This document shows positions 35,213 to 44,366 of a stretch of 64,000 bases of DNA, in pieces. Each line of letters begins with the position of its first letter. Position 1 is the stretch's first letter. The position numbers were made by a program, and so were the translations under genes. Under the pieces are notes generated by a model. It saw nothing but the letters and a program-made list of their open reading frames with translations, had not been told where the DNA came from and ran no database searches. This DNA is from a bacterium (lineage in GTDB: Bacteria > Campylobacterota > Campylobacteria > Campylobacterales > Sulfurimonadaceae): contig JAHJEG010000011.1 of NCBI GenBank assembly GCA_018825665.1, forward strand, positions 51,062 to 115,061, written 5' to 3'.

Positions 35213-36308
35213 AAATGAATTAAAAGCGCTTAAGAGAGCCGGCAGATATAGAAGCAGGGAGATAGTGGACAATACTGTTTTGGATTTTGCCTCTAATGAT
35301 TATCTGGGGCTTTCGCACAGGTCTGAACTTCACGAATCCACATGCCGGGCACTTTCTGATTTACCGCTGCACAGCTCAAAAGCTTCCTTGCTGGTAAACG
35401 GATATCACAAGATCCATTTTGACTTCGAGCAGGCCTTATGCTCTGCAAACGGCTTTGAAGAGGGAATCATCCTGGGCAGCGGATTTAATGCCAATATCGC
35501 TCTTATAGAATCTCTTGTGAGAAAAGGAGATGTGCTTTTTATGGATGAAAAGTATCATGCTTCAGGAGTTTTAGCCTCAAATCTCAAGGGGATACGCGTT
35601 GTGTTTTTCAGACACAATGATGTAGAGGAACTTAAACAACTTTTTTTACAATTTTCCAAAACAAAAAGAAAAATAGTGGCGATTGAGGGAATTTACTCTA
35701 TGGACGGTGACCTGTGCGAGAGGGAGATTTTTGATATATGTGAGGAAGAAGACGCTCTGTTAATCGTAGATGAGGCCCATAGCAGCGGAGTTATAGGCGA
35801 TAATTTGATGGGCGTATTCGATTATTACAATATACCTGTAAAACCAAATCATATCAAAATGGGAACTCTTGGAAAGGCATACGGAAGTTTCGGAGCCTTT
35901 ATCTTGGCCTCTTCACATATTGCTGAGTATCTTCTCAACCGTGCCAAACCCATTATCTATGCGACTTCACTTTCTCTTTATGACACGCTTTTGGCACATA
36001 ACTCTTTAAAGTTCATACAAGAGAACAAAGAGTTTTTAAAAGATGAAATAGCTCTTCGACAAGAGATTATATATGAAGAACTGGGGATAAAAGTAGAGGG
36101 ACTGATCGTTCCGATTTTAATCGATGACAACAAAAAAGTGATAAAAATAAAAGATGAGCTGCTCTTAGAGGGTTTTGCTGTGGGCGGTATCAGACAGCCG
36201 ACAGTGGAAAAAGCGATTATAAGACTTATCGCAAGGCTTGGGCAAAGCCCTGACGAGTTGAGAGTCTTGTGCAAAAAAATAGCTACATTTGGGTACACTG
36301 ACAAATGA
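35202..36308 (+). CDS. bioF: 8-amino-7-oxononanoate synthase (BioF-type)
   Basis: 368 residues, alpha-oxoamine synthase family. Marks: DFASNDYLGLSHR (~27), SKASLLVNGYHKIHFDFEQAL (~59), EGIYSMDGDLCE (~166), VDEAHSSGVIGD (~187) and the PLP lysine in KMGTLGKAYGSFGAFI (~223). No CoA-ligase-like or KBL-specific part. There are no other biotin genes in the window. The start overlaps the diguanylate cyclase stop. Codons STCR at ~46 contain the exact 10-bp repeat (35337-35346). Confidence 0.88.
   Translation: MYYENELKALKRAGRYRSREIVDNTVLDFASNDYLGLSHRSELHESTCRALSDLPLHSSKASLLVNGYHKIHFDFEQALCSANGFEEGIILGSGFNANIALIESLVRKGDVLFMDEKYHASGVLASNLKGIRVVFFRHNDVEELKQLFLQFSKTKRKIVAIEGIYSMDGDLCEREIFDICEEEDALLIVDEAHSSGVIGDNLMGVFDYYNIPVKPNHIKMGTLGKAYGSFGAFILASSHIAEYLLNRAKPIIYATSLSLYDTLLAHNSLKFIQENKEFLKDEIALRQEIIYEELGIKVEGLIVPILIDDNKKVIKIKDELLLEGFAVGGIRQPTVEKAIIRLIARLGQSPDELRVLCKKIATFGYTDK
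35337..35346 (+). repeat. 10-bp repeat (bioF)
   Basis: Exact, followed by G; read in a third frame as STCR. Confidence 0.85.
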
Positions 36309-36994
36309 GAATTTCTAAGCTTCATATTACTTTGGATACGCAGACATTAGTGGATATCAGCTTTGATATACCCTCCTCTTTGGCACTTGTAGGGCAAAGC
36401 GGAAGCGGAAAGAGCCTGACGCTCAAGGCACTTTTGGGGATGTTGCCAAGCAGTATGAAACTTGAACTCGAATATGAGAGCGAGTTTGAAATGAAGGTGG
36501 GAAAAGGTATCTCTTTTGTGCCTCAAAATCCGTTTACGGCATTGTCTCCGCTGACGAAGATTAAAAAACAGTTCTTTATTCCACATGCCGGGATTGTGGA
36601 ACTGTTCAAACAGGTCGGTCTCAGCGAAGAGCTGTTGGAGCGATTCCCTCCCGAACTCTCCGGCGGACAGCTTCAAAGAGTGGTGATCGCAATGGCTTTG
36701 AGCAATGCGCCCAAACTCCTTATGCTTGATGAACCCACAACGGCACTTGACCCCCAAACCAGGGTTTTGATTTTGGATCTTTTAAAAAAGCTTCAAAAAC
36801 AGTTTGGTTTTAAAATCCTTTTCGTCACTCACGATATGAACTCGGCTTCATCCCTGTGCGAGGATATATGCATTATAAAAAACGGACAAATTATCGAAAG
36901 CGGAAATATGAAAGAGATATTGCACTTTCCACATGCCGAGTATACAAAGACTTTAATAGAAGCAAATTTCACCAACAGGGAATTTAGAAAATGA
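36305..36994 (+). CDS. ABC transporter ATP-binding protein, oligopeptide/nickel-like, orphan
   Basis: 229 residues with complete motifs: Walker A GQSGSGKS (~33), Q-loop PQNPFTAL (~72), signature LSGGQLQR (~119), Walker B LLMLDEPTTALDP (~138) and switch HD (FVTHDMN). It resembles the DppD/OppD/NikD class but lacks their extended C-terminal region. There is no permease or binding protein nearby, which is odd. Two exact 10-bp repeats, both read as PHA (36580 and 36928). It overlaps bioF and PBP1A by 4 nt each. Confidence 0.85.
   Translation: MRISKLHITLDTQTLVDISFDIPSSLALVGQSGSGKSLTLKALLGMLPSSMKLELEYESEFEMKVGKGISFVPQNPFTALSPLTKIKKQFFIPHAGIVELFKQVGLSEELLERFPPELSGGQLQRVVIAMALSNAPKLLMLDEPTTALDPQTRVLILDLLKKLQKQFGFKILFVTHDMNSASSLCEDICIIKNGQIIESGNMKEILHFPHAEYTKTLIEANFTNREFRK
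36580..36589 (+). repeat. 10-bp repeat (orphan ABC ATPase, first copy)
   Basis: Exact with TT and G flanks; read as PHA. Confidence 0.85.
36928..36937 (+). repeat. 10-bp repeat (orphan ABC ATPase, second copy)
   Basis: Exact with TT and G flanks; read as PHA. Confidence 0.85.
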
Positions 36995-38991
36995 TGAATC
37001 TGATAAAAAAGATATTTTTAACAATTTTTGTACTTGGCATCCTCTCGCCATTTTTGATCTTGGGATACTACCTGGCGATGTACGAGTATGAGATAAGCTC
37101 TTTGGTAGAGTATAAACCTTCGGTCACAAGCAGAATCTATGATAAAAACGGTGACAAGATAGCGAATCTTTTTGATGAGAAACACAGATACTATGCTTCA
37201 TTCGAAGAGATACCTCCAAAAGTGATAGAAGCATTGATAGCCATAGAAGATACAACTTTTTTTGAGCATCCGGGTATAAATGTGGATGCAATCTTCCGTG
37301 CCATCATAAAAGATATTCAGGCAAGAAAGATGGTTGAGGGTGCAAGCACCATTACACAGCAGCTGGTGAAAAATAAACTCCTGACCCGTGAGAAGAAACT
37401 TTCCAGAAAGATAAAAGAGCTTATATATTCCCTAAAGATAGAACTCTACCTGACAAAAGAGGAGATTTTGGAGCGTTATTTGAATGAGATATATTTCGGT
37501 CACGGCTACTACGGGATTAAAACTGCGGCCGATGGATATTTTCATAAAAAACTTTCTGATCTGAGTCTCAAAGAGATGGCCATACTCGTGGGTCTTCCAA
37601 AGGCCCCAAGCACTTACGCTCCGACAAGAAATTATGAGATCTCCATGGGCAGGGCAAACCGTGTCATTTCACGAATGTATACACTTGGCTGGATTGATGA
37701 GAATACTCATAACAGGGCGCTCAAGGAAAATCCGAAGGTTTATGACGACACGCTCACCCAAAACAGAGCACCTTTTATCGTTGATGAGGTTGTAAGACGC
37801 GCTGCGGCTGAGGGGATACACGATATAAAAACCGGAGGATATGAGATATATACGACGATAAACATACGCCTTCAAGAAGCAGCAAGAGAGTCGCTCAAAT
37901 ACGCCTATGATGAATCTTTAAAGAGGATAGAGGGGTATAAGGAAAAAGAGCTGAGTATGCTTGAAAAGGATATAGACTTTGAGCTCTCGGACGTAAACAC
38001 CTCTTTGCTCAACGGAGCGATGGTTTCTATAGACCCAAAAACAGGGGATATCCTGGCGCTTGTCGGAAGTGTGGATTATGCAACAAGCCCCTATAACAGA
38101 GCGACGCAGGGGCGCAGACTTCCGGGGTCTGCTTTTAAGCCTTTTATATATCAGGTCGCAATTGATTTAGGCTATTCCGGAGCGACAAAGCTTATAGACA
38201 ACGCCCGAACCTATACCTATGAAAAAAACGGTGAAGAGCTTAAATGGCAGCCGAAAAACTATGAAAAAAATTATAAAGGGCTGATTACACTCAGAGAAGC
38301 TCTGGTGCATTCGAGAAACCTTGCGACAATCAGCCTGGTAAATGAGATTGGCTTAAACCAGCTCCTAAGAGAATTTGACAAATTCGGTATAGAGAACCTC
38401 CCAAGAGACCTCTCCATATCACTTGGGACTATTTCACTCTCCCCTTTGGAGTTGGCAAAATACTACACCTCTTTTGCCAACGGCGGGATTCAGGTTGAAC
38501 CGCAGCTGATAAACTATATAGATAAAAACGGCAGAACCATATATGAGAAAAAAGAGATAAGCAAATATATCACGTCACCCGCGCAGGCTTTTATAATGAC
38601 ATCGATACTCAAAGACGTGGTCAGCAGGGGAACGGGTAGAAGAGCAAGAGCAAAAGGGATTGAGCTGGCCGGAAAAACAGGGACAACCAACAATAATATA
38701 GATGGCTGGTTCGCCGGATACTCTCCTACCATTGAGACAATCGTATGGTTTGGAAATGATGACAATTCCCCTATGTATAAAAAAGAAACGGGCGGCAAAG
38801 TAGCGGGTCCCGCTTTTTCAAAGTATTATGAGAATGTGCTCAGGCTCTATCCTCAAATACAAAGAAAATTTGAAATACCGGAGGGGATAATCGAAGTAGA
38901 TATTGACGGAAAAAAAGAGTATTTCAGTGATATCTCGAAACCTCCGCGGATACAGTCCGATGAAGACCCTCAAGAGGAGTTGTTATTTTGA
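36991..38991 (+). CDS. mrcA: Class A penicillin-binding protein 1A
   Basis: Bifunctional peptidoglycan glycosyltransferase/transpeptidase of 666 residues. One membrane helix (~5-27). GT51 motifs: EDTTFFEHPGI (~85), GASTITQQLVKNKLL (~112), LNEIYFGHGYYGIKTAA (~160) and AILVGLPKAPS. Transpeptidase: the serine in GSAFKPF (~382), SRN (~438) and KTGTT (~561). It overlaps its neighbours by 4 nt on both sides. Confidence 0.95.
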   Translation: MMNLIKKIFLTIFVLGILSPFLILGYYLAMYEYEISSLVEYKPSVTSRIYDKNGDKIANLFDEKHRYYASFEEIPPKVIEALIAIEDTTFFEHPGINVDAIFRAIIKDIQARKMVEGASTITQQLVKNKLLTREKKLSRKIKELIYSLKIELYLTKEEILERYLNEIYFGHGYYGIKTAADGYFHKKLSDLSLKEMAILVGLPKAPSTYAPTRNYEISMGRANRVISRMYTLGWIDENTHNRALKENPKVYDDTLTQNRAPFIVDEVVRRAAAEGIHDIKTGGYEIYTTINIRLQEAARESLKYAYDESLKRIEGYKEKELSMLEKDIDFELSDVNTSLLNGAMVSIDPKTGDILALVGSVDYATSPYNRATQGRRLPGSAFKPFIYQVAIDLGYSGATKLIDNARTYTYEKNGEELKWQPKNYEKNYKGLITLREALVHSRNLATISLVNEIGLNQLLREFDKFGIENLPRDLSISLGTISLSPLELAKYYTSFANGGIQVEPQLINYIDKNGRTIYEKKEISKYITSPAQAFIMTSILKDVVSRGTGRRARAKGIELAGKTGTTNNNIDGWFAGYSPTIETIVWFGNDDNSPMYKKETGGKVAGPAFSKYYENVLRLYPQIQRKFEIPEGIIEVDIDGKKEYFSDISKPPRIQSDEDPQEELLF

Positions 38992-39482
38992 TTTGGAAGA
39001 TTTTAGCCGCACTGATACTTTTTGCAAGTGTGTCCGGTGCGCAGATATACGATAAGGGCAATATGGGCCTTGGAATCATTATAGGTGGCGGCTCCCTTGA
39101 AGTGGATAATAAAACACAAAACTATACTATAGCCGGTGCAAGCGTGGATTATTTTGTGATAGACAATATGTCCGTGGGCATAGGCTATATGAGCTGGTTT
39201 GGAGCAAGCCCTTCTTTGAACCAGATTACTGTTCCCGTGCATTATTATCTGCCTCTTGATGAAAAATACAGACCCTATTTCGGTGCATTTATAAGAGAGA
39301 CTTTGCTTGAGTCCCCCTATGAGAGTTATGAGTCTTATGGTCTGAAAATGGGGATTGCAATAAAGCTCTCACAAAAAGTATTTCTGGGTATCGGCGTAGT
39401 TCAGGAGTATTACGGAAGCTGTGATTTTCAAAAGGAATGCTCAAGCGCATATCCGGAACTGGTGGCAACTTTCGCATTTTAG
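38988..39482 (+). CDS. Small outer-membrane beta-barrel-like protein
   Basis: 164 residues with a signal peptide (KILAALILFASVSGAQ), alternating strands with glycine-aromatic patterns (GLGIIIGGGSLEV, DNMSVGIGYMSWFG, RPYFGAFIRETL) and a C-terminal Phe (ELVATFAF), as for small eight-stranded barrels. TTG start overlapping the PBP1A stop (TTGA). One possible disulphide (CDFQKEC). Function unknown. Confidence 0.65.
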   Translation: MIWKILAALILFASVSGAQIYDKGNMGLGIIIGGGSLEVDNKTQNYTIAGASVDYFVIDNMSVGIGYMSWFGASPSLNQITVPVHYYLPLDEKYRPYFGAFIRETLLESPYESYESYGLKMGIAIKLSQKVFLGIGVVQEYYGSCDFQKECSSAYPELVATFAF

Positions 39483-39533
39483 AAGCGGTTTTTATATTTT
39501 TGGGCAACAAGCAAGATTTTGGGCTAGATAAGA

Positions 39534-39539
39534 TATAAT
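39534..39539 (+). promoter_or_regulatory. -10 box with ~100-nt leader
   Basis: TATAAT in AGATAAGATATAATTTC. Close to the expected start of transcription is the perfect palindrome GCACTAGTGC (39543-39552). The leader up to 39649 is rich in pyrimidines. Confidence 0.6.
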
Positions 39540-39648
39540 TTCAGCACTAGTGCTTATGCCTCGTTCTGCGTTGGCTGTCTGTTTCAGAACTTTCTTTTTG
39601 ATTGTTCATTTTCCCCTCATTTCGAGGTTTATTTCTCAAGGACTTTTT

Positions 39649-40488
39649 ATGTCAACCAACCTACCTTCAATCAAACGTCACAACCATATCATCCACCCGT
39701 GTTTACACAAACAAAAAACAAAGCTTTTGGAACTTTTGCTTGAACAGAATTCTGAAAGAAATATATTGCTGGTAACGCAGAACAATTTTGATGAACTCAA
39801 GCATCTTGATAAGGGGGGAAATTTTCGTGTGACAAATGATGAACTTTTGGCTGAGCTCAAAGATTTTAAAGCCGATATCCTTATCAGTTATGATCTTCCT
39901 GACGAGGCTGCTTTGTATATGAAGCGTTTAGCCGCTACAAAAGAAAAAGCAATCATTCTGCTTGATGATACGGAACATACATTGTTGTATCCTGTCGAGA
40001 CGCTTTTGGGGCGTACCGTGAGACAAGAGATAGTGAGCGGATTTGAACCTGAGCCAATCCAAAAACCAAGACAAGAAGAGAAACCGAGTCAGGCAAAAGA
40101 GTTTCAATCCAAGAAAACATCCCCGCGCAAGCCGGGTGAATTCAAGTCTGAATTCAAGAAAAAAGAGTATAAATCAGATAAGAAAACTGAATTTGGAAAA
40201 AAAGAATACAAATCGGATAAGCAATCAGAATACAAACCAAAAAGCTATGACAAAAAATCATCCGATGCCAGAAATCCAAAAGAGAATACTAAACCGCAGA
40301 GATGGGAAAAAAAAGAGAGAGAAGCATCTAAATATATCGGTAAAGACGAAAATGGAAAAGCTATGTTCTCAGGCAAAACACGGGAAAGAAATCATGCATA
40401 TGACGGTACTCCAAAAGACAATGGAGTCAAAAGAACAGTAAGAAAAATAAACATCAAGCCTAAAAAAGAAGAGTCCAAAGAGAAATAA
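39649..40488 (+). CDS. Degenerate helicase C-domain protein with basic disordered tail
   Basis: 279 residues from ATG 39649 (CAAGGA upstream; a longer frame without ribosome site exists). Residues ~15-130 resemble the second RecA domain of DEAD-box RNA helicases: KLLELLLEQNSERNILLVTQ, then ADILISYDLPDEAALYMKRLAATKEKAIILL, which parallels the I-Y-DLP...Y-hR-a-T-k-A-l-L strand/motif VI region, but no ATP-binding half is present and the Arg finger motif HRxGRxxR is lost. Residues ~135-279 are very rich in Lys, Ser, Glu and Pro with near-repeats KKEYKSDKK / KKEYKSDKQ. I infer an RNA-binding or RNP-associated protein. It starts the operon that continues with the LolA-like gene (2-nt gap). Confidence 0.55.
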   Translation: MSTNLPSIKRHNHIIHPCLHKQKTKLLELLLEQNSERNILLVTQNNFDELKHLDKGGNFRVTNDELLAELKDFKADILISYDLPDEAALYMKRLAATKEKAIILLDDTEHTLLYPVETLLGRTVRQEIVSGFEPEPIQKPRQEEKPSQAKEFQSKKTSPRKPGEFKSEFKKKEYKSDKKTEFGKKEYKSDKQSEYKPKSYDKKSSDARNPKENTKPQRWEKKEREASKYIGKDENGKAMFSGKTRERNHAYDGTPKDNGVKRTVRKINIKPKKEESKEK

Positions 40489-40490
40489 GC

Positions 40491-41216
40491 ATGAAGTATT
40501 TTTTGGCTCTGTTTGTGACATTTACTCTTCTCGCAGCGGATGAAGCGCACGAGATAATCAAAAAGCTTGATGAGAATATGCGCGGTGAGAGTATTTACAT
40601 GTCGCTGAGTATGAAAATCTTATCGATGAAGCATCTCAGAGAGATGAGGCTTGAGAGTTATTCCCAGGGGACCAAAAAAAGTTTTGTAAAAATTCTTTAT
40701 CCTCCAAAAGACAGGGGAATCACCTTTTTAAGTCTTGAGAATCAAATGTGGCAGTATGTGCCAAAGATAGAAAGAGTGATAAAAATCCCCCCTTCCATGA
40801 TGCTTCAAAACTGGATGGGAAGCAATATCACAAATGATGATATGGTCAGACAGAGTTCCATAGTGGAAGATTACGAACCTAAGATCATTCAAAAAAGCGG
40901 TACCGTAGTCACGATAGAACTTACCCCAAAAGAAGATGCCGCGGTAGTATGGGGCAAGATAATCACCAACATAGATACGGCGACATACACCTCAAACAAA
41001 GATATCTTTTATGATGATGAGGGGAAAGAGGTGCGAGTTTTTCTCTATGAAAAAGTAAAAAAATTTGGAAAATATTATATCCCCACCTACTGGAAAATCC
41101 AGCCATCAGACAAAGAGGACAGCTACACCGAGATACTGATTGATGAGGTGCAATATGACAGCGGCATCTCACAGGAGTATTTTAAAAAAAGTGCGCTCAA
41201 GAGGTTTTCGAGGTAA
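40491..41216 (+). CDS. LolA-like periplasmic lipoprotein/lipid carrier
   Basis: 241 residues, signal peptide (MKYFLALFVTFTLLAA). It matches the outer membrane lipoprotein-sorting protein group (COG2834): a half-barrel of eleven strands with MKILSMKHLREMRLESYSQG, KSFVKILYPPKDRGITFLSLENQMWQYVPKIERVIKIPPSMM, and TNKDIFYDDEGKEVRVFLYEKV. The group shares the LolA fold, but accompanies dedicated exporters and is longer than LolA. Followed by two permeases and an ATPase, so a lipid or lipoprotein carrier role is likely. Confidence 0.75.
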   Translation: MKYFLALFVTFTLLAADEAHEIIKKLDENMRGESIYMSLSMKILSMKHLREMRLESYSQGTKKSFVKILYPPKDRGITFLSLENQMWQYVPKIERVIKIPPSMMLQNWMGSNITNDDMVRQSSIVEDYEPKIIQKSGTVVTIELTPKEDAAVVWGKIITNIDTATYTSNKDIFYDDEGKEVRVFLYEKVKKFGKYYIPTYWKIQPSDKEDSYTEILIDEVQYDSGISQEYFKKSALKRFSR

Positions 41217-41273
41217 GTAATCCCATGCAAAGAAAACAAAGAGTAAAATAAACGAAATCAATACTCAGGTTTA

Positions 41274-42494
41274 ATGATGTTTTCTTTTGCGCTTAAAAAC
41301 ATTCTTTTTTACAAGGGCCGTTCTTTAACCACCTTTGTTCTCACCTTTGTCTCAACCCTGCTTTTTGTCGTATATGTTTCCATGATGGACGGCTCTCACA
41401 AATCGATGCTGCAAAACGCCATCAAGATTTATACCGGTGCCATCGAGATTTACCATAAAGACTATCGTGATATTGGGGGGAATGAGTATCTGATACAAGA
41501 TACGTCTGCAATCTTGAAAAAAATCTCTCAGATTGAAGGTGTCGAAGCGTATACCAGCCGTTATGAGACTTTTGGATTGTTATCGAGCAAAAACAATTCG
41601 GCTGCATCTATGGTAGCGGGCATAGAGCCTGAGAAAGAGAAGAGTCTGAGTTCCATCTCAGAGGCCCTCACGGAGGGAGAGTTTTTAACTGAAAAATCAG
41701 GAAACTGCATCTATATGGGAGTGGAGCTGGTTAAAAAGCTCAAAGTCAAACTTGCTGATGAGGTGGCTTTTATTGGCGCTGCGAGTGATAACTCGTTTGC
41801 GGCGGATATTTTCAGAGTATGCGGTATATTTAAAACAGGCTCATTTGAATTTGACCTGAGCACCTCTTTTCTCAGCAGAGACTATTTTGATACACTGATG
41901 CTCTCAAAGAACAAGGCTTCTTATATTACAATCAAAGTTGATGATTTGGAGCATGTGGAAGCTGTGAATGAAAAGATAGCACGTGTTTTGGATGATAATC
42001 TGGAGTCTCTTACCTGGAAGACTCTGATGAAGACTATGGTTGAAGCGATGGAGGTGGACAGTATTTTTGGGTATATCTCTTTGGCTCTGTTTTTAGTGGT
42101 CATCTTCTTTGTCATTATGATTTACGGATTTATCAATGTAAGCTCGCGAATCAAAGAGTTTGGCGTTCTCAGATGCGTAGGGATTTCAAATTCAAATATT
42201 TTTTCACTCCTTTTTTATGAGATATTTATACTCTCAACCCTCGCCATCGCAGTTGCTGCACCTATAGGAGGATATATTTGTTATTATTACAGCATAAACC
42301 CTATCGTTATTGAGGGAATAGCCGAGATGTATAAAGATTACGGCATCATCTCAGACGAGATACCTTTTGATTTTTCCGTTTTTACTCTGGCGTGGAATAT
42401 CCTGCTCATATATGTTCTCAATTTTCTGAGTATTTTATATCCATATTTTTATATTAACTCGTTTAGACCGATTGAGGCAAGCAGACATGTTTAG
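41274..42494 (+). CDS. LolC/E-like ABC permease 1
   Basis: 406 residues, FtsX/MacB/LolE superfamily: an N-terminal helix (TTFVLTFVSTLLFVVYVSMMDG), a periplasmic domain of about 230 residues, and three C-terminal helices (SLALFLVVIFFVIMIYGFINV, IFSLLFYEIFILSTLAIAVAAPIGGY, and the last near 375-395) with the family motif SSRIKEFGVLRCVGIS. It forms a pair with the next permease (8-nt overlap). Confidence 0.88.
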   Translation: MMFSFALKNILFYKGRSLTTFVLTFVSTLLFVVYVSMMDGSHKSMLQNAIKIYTGAIEIYHKDYRDIGGNEYLIQDTSAILKKISQIEGVEAYTSRYETFGLLSSKNNSAASMVAGIEPEKEKSLSSISEALTEGEFLTEKSGNCIYMGVELVKKLKVKLADEVAFIGAASDNSFAADIFRVCGIFKTGSFEFDLSTSFLSRDYFDTLMLSKNKASYITIKVDDLEHVEAVNEKIARVLDDNLESLTWKTLMKTMVEAMEVDSIFGYISLALFLVVIFFVIMIYGFINVSSRIKEFGVLRCVGISNSNIFSLLFYEIFILSTLAIAVAAPIGGYICYYYSINPIVIEGIAEMYKDYGIISDEIPFDFSVFTLAWNILLIYVLNFLSILYPYFYINSFRPIEASRHV

Positions 42495-43698
42495 GCTGAT
42501 GCTCAAAATGGCATGGAAAAACTCTTTTGCCAGACCTGCTCGTACGGTGCTTCTTATTATCATGATAGCTGTCAGTATGAGTATGATGCTCGGTATTCAG
42601 GGTCTGTATGACGGCATGGCCTTAAATATTGCAGATAAAAATAAAAGAAGCGATAGCGGGGATGTCAGTATTTTCGCACAAGAATACAGGATCAACAAAG
42701 ATATAAAGTTCCGTATAAAAAATGCTCTTGAGATAAAAAAGGAGCTGCAGGCCATGAATGGGGTTAAGGCGGTTGCGTTAAGAATCAATGCGGACGGACT
42801 TGCTTCAACGGCGAGAAAATCGTCTTTTGCCCAAATACGCGGAATTGATTTGGCGGAAGAGGAGCTTTTTGGAAAGTTCAGTGCATTTTTAAAAGAGGGA
42901 GAGATAAGGCTTGATAAAAAGAGTGCGATTATCGGGATAGAACTTGCAAAGACTTTAAAGGTGGGGATAGGCTCAAAAGTGATTTTTTCCACACAGGATA
43001 CTAGGGGAGAAATAAATTCTGTCGCCTTAAAGATAAGCGCAGTCATTCAAACGACAAATATAATCCTTGACAGCAGTACGGTATTTGTAGACCTGAAAAA
43101 GCTTCGTACGTTTTTGGGTCTAAAAAAAGAGGAGGCGACACAAATATCGGTAATGTGCGAGGATCAAGCTGTTATCGAGGACTTAAAAATAAAATACCAG
43201 GCCTTGGACGTAAAGAGTTTTTTTGAATTACAGCCTATGATGCAGATGATGGAAGAGATGATGCTTATTTTTAACTCAATCACTTTTTTCATAGTGATGA
43301 GTGTTGTCTTTGTCGGAATCTTTGGGGTCATGTATGTTTCGGTCTTAGACAGAATACGTGAATTTGGTATTATGCTGGGTATCGGGATGCAATACAGATA
43401 TATAAGAATGCAGATTTTCTTAGAAGCAATATTCATTGGAGCGATAGGGTATATCGGCGGAGCGCTTATAGGATTGTTTTTACTGATGTATTTGCGGGAG
43501 TATGGACTTGATTTCAGCTCTTTTGCCGATGCATTGGAGATGTGGGGCTATGAGGCTGTTATCTATGGAACGATAAAAGTATCCTATTTTACAACTACTT
43601 TTTTAGCGATTATAAGCGCTTCTGTCTTGAGTGTTCTCATCCCTCTTAGAAAAATAAAAAAATTAAACCCTATAGAGGTTATAAAGGCTGACAAATGA
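42487..43698 (+). CDS. LolC/E-like ABC permease 2
   Basis: 403 residues from ATG 42487, which overlaps the preceding stop. Same topology as permease 1: helix 1 (TVLLIIMIAVSMSMMLGIQGL), a periplasmic domain, three helices at the C-terminus and the coupling motif LDRIREFGIMLGIGMQ. The C-terminal IPLRKIKKLNPIEVIKADK is the usual ending of this family. It ends with a 4-nt overlap with the ATPase gene. Likely a heterodimer with permease 1. Confidence 0.88.
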   Translation: MFRLMLKMAWKNSFARPARTVLLIIMIAVSMSMMLGIQGLYDGMALNIADKNKRSDSGDVSIFAQEYRINKDIKFRIKNALEIKKELQAMNGVKAVALRINADGLASTARKSSFAQIRGIDLAEEELFGKFSAFLKEGEIRLDKKSAIIGIELAKTLKVGIGSKVIFSTQDTRGEINSVALKISAVIQTTNIILDSSTVFVDLKKLRTFLGLKKEEATQISVMCEDQAVIEDLKIKYQALDVKSFFELQPMMQMMEEMMLIFNSITFFIVMSVVFVGIFGVMYVSVLDRIREFGIMLGIGMQYRYIRMQIFLEAIFIGAIGYIGGALIGLFLLMYLREYGLDFSSFADALEMWGYEAVIYGTIKVSYFTTTFLAIISASVLSVLIPLRKIKKLNPIEVIKADK

Positions 43699-44366
43699 TA
43701 GAACTGCAAAATGTACATAAATATTTTTTCAAAGATGAGCCAAGGGAGGTCCATGCACTCAATAATATAAATCTGACTCTGGAAGATGGGGAGTTTACAT
43801 TGTTTAGCGGGCCGTCCGGATGCGGAAAAACTACACTGCTCAATGCCATAGGCGCTTTGGATGAGATAGACAGCGGAAAGATTTATTTCGACAAGACGGA
43901 GATAAGCGCTCTGAGTGATACGGCAAGAACCTCTTTACGGCTGAATCAGATGGGTTTTGTGTTTCAGGCTTACAATCTTGTTCCTGTTTTGAGTGTTGAG
44001 GAAAATATAGGTTTTATTATGAAACTTCGCGGATTCAGTGACAGCGAGATACAAAAAAGAGTCTTGGAGGTTGCCTCTATGCTTGAGATAGATAATAAGC
44101 TTAAGGCGCTTCCCAATGCTCTAAGCGGGGGGCAACAGCAGCGGGTTGCCGTTGCCCGCGCAGTGGCGGCCAAACCAAAGATCATACTTGCCGATGAGCC
44201 GACTGCCAATCTCGATTCCAAAAATTCCCAAAAATTGATGGATATGATGAAAGAGCTGAACAAGAAAGAGGGTGTCAGTATTTTGTTCGCCTCACATGAT
44301 GAATATATTTTTGAAAATGTCAGACGTATCGTGAAAATGAATGACGGTGAGATAGTGGATGCTTAG
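43695..44366 (+). CDS. LolD-like ABC ATPase
   Basis: 223 residues with Walker A GPSGCGKT (~39), Q-loop FVFQAYNLVPVLSVEENIGF (~87), signature LSGGQQQR (~143), Walker B ILADEPTANLD (~163) and the His switch FASHDEY. This pattern is that of the LolD/MacB ATPases. It powers the two permeases upstream. 8-nt overlap with the outer-membrane gene downstream. Confidence 0.93.
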   Translation: MIELQNVHKYFFKDEPREVHALNNINLTLEDGEFTLFSGPSGCGKTTLLNAIGALDEIDSGKIYFDKTEISALSDTARTSLRLNQMGFVFQAYNLVPVLSVEENIGFIMKLRGFSDSEIQKRVLEVASMLEIDNKLKALPNALSGGQQQRVAVARAVAAKPKIILADEPTANLDSKNSQKLMDMMKELNKKEGVSILFASHDEYIFENVRRIVKMNDGEIVDA

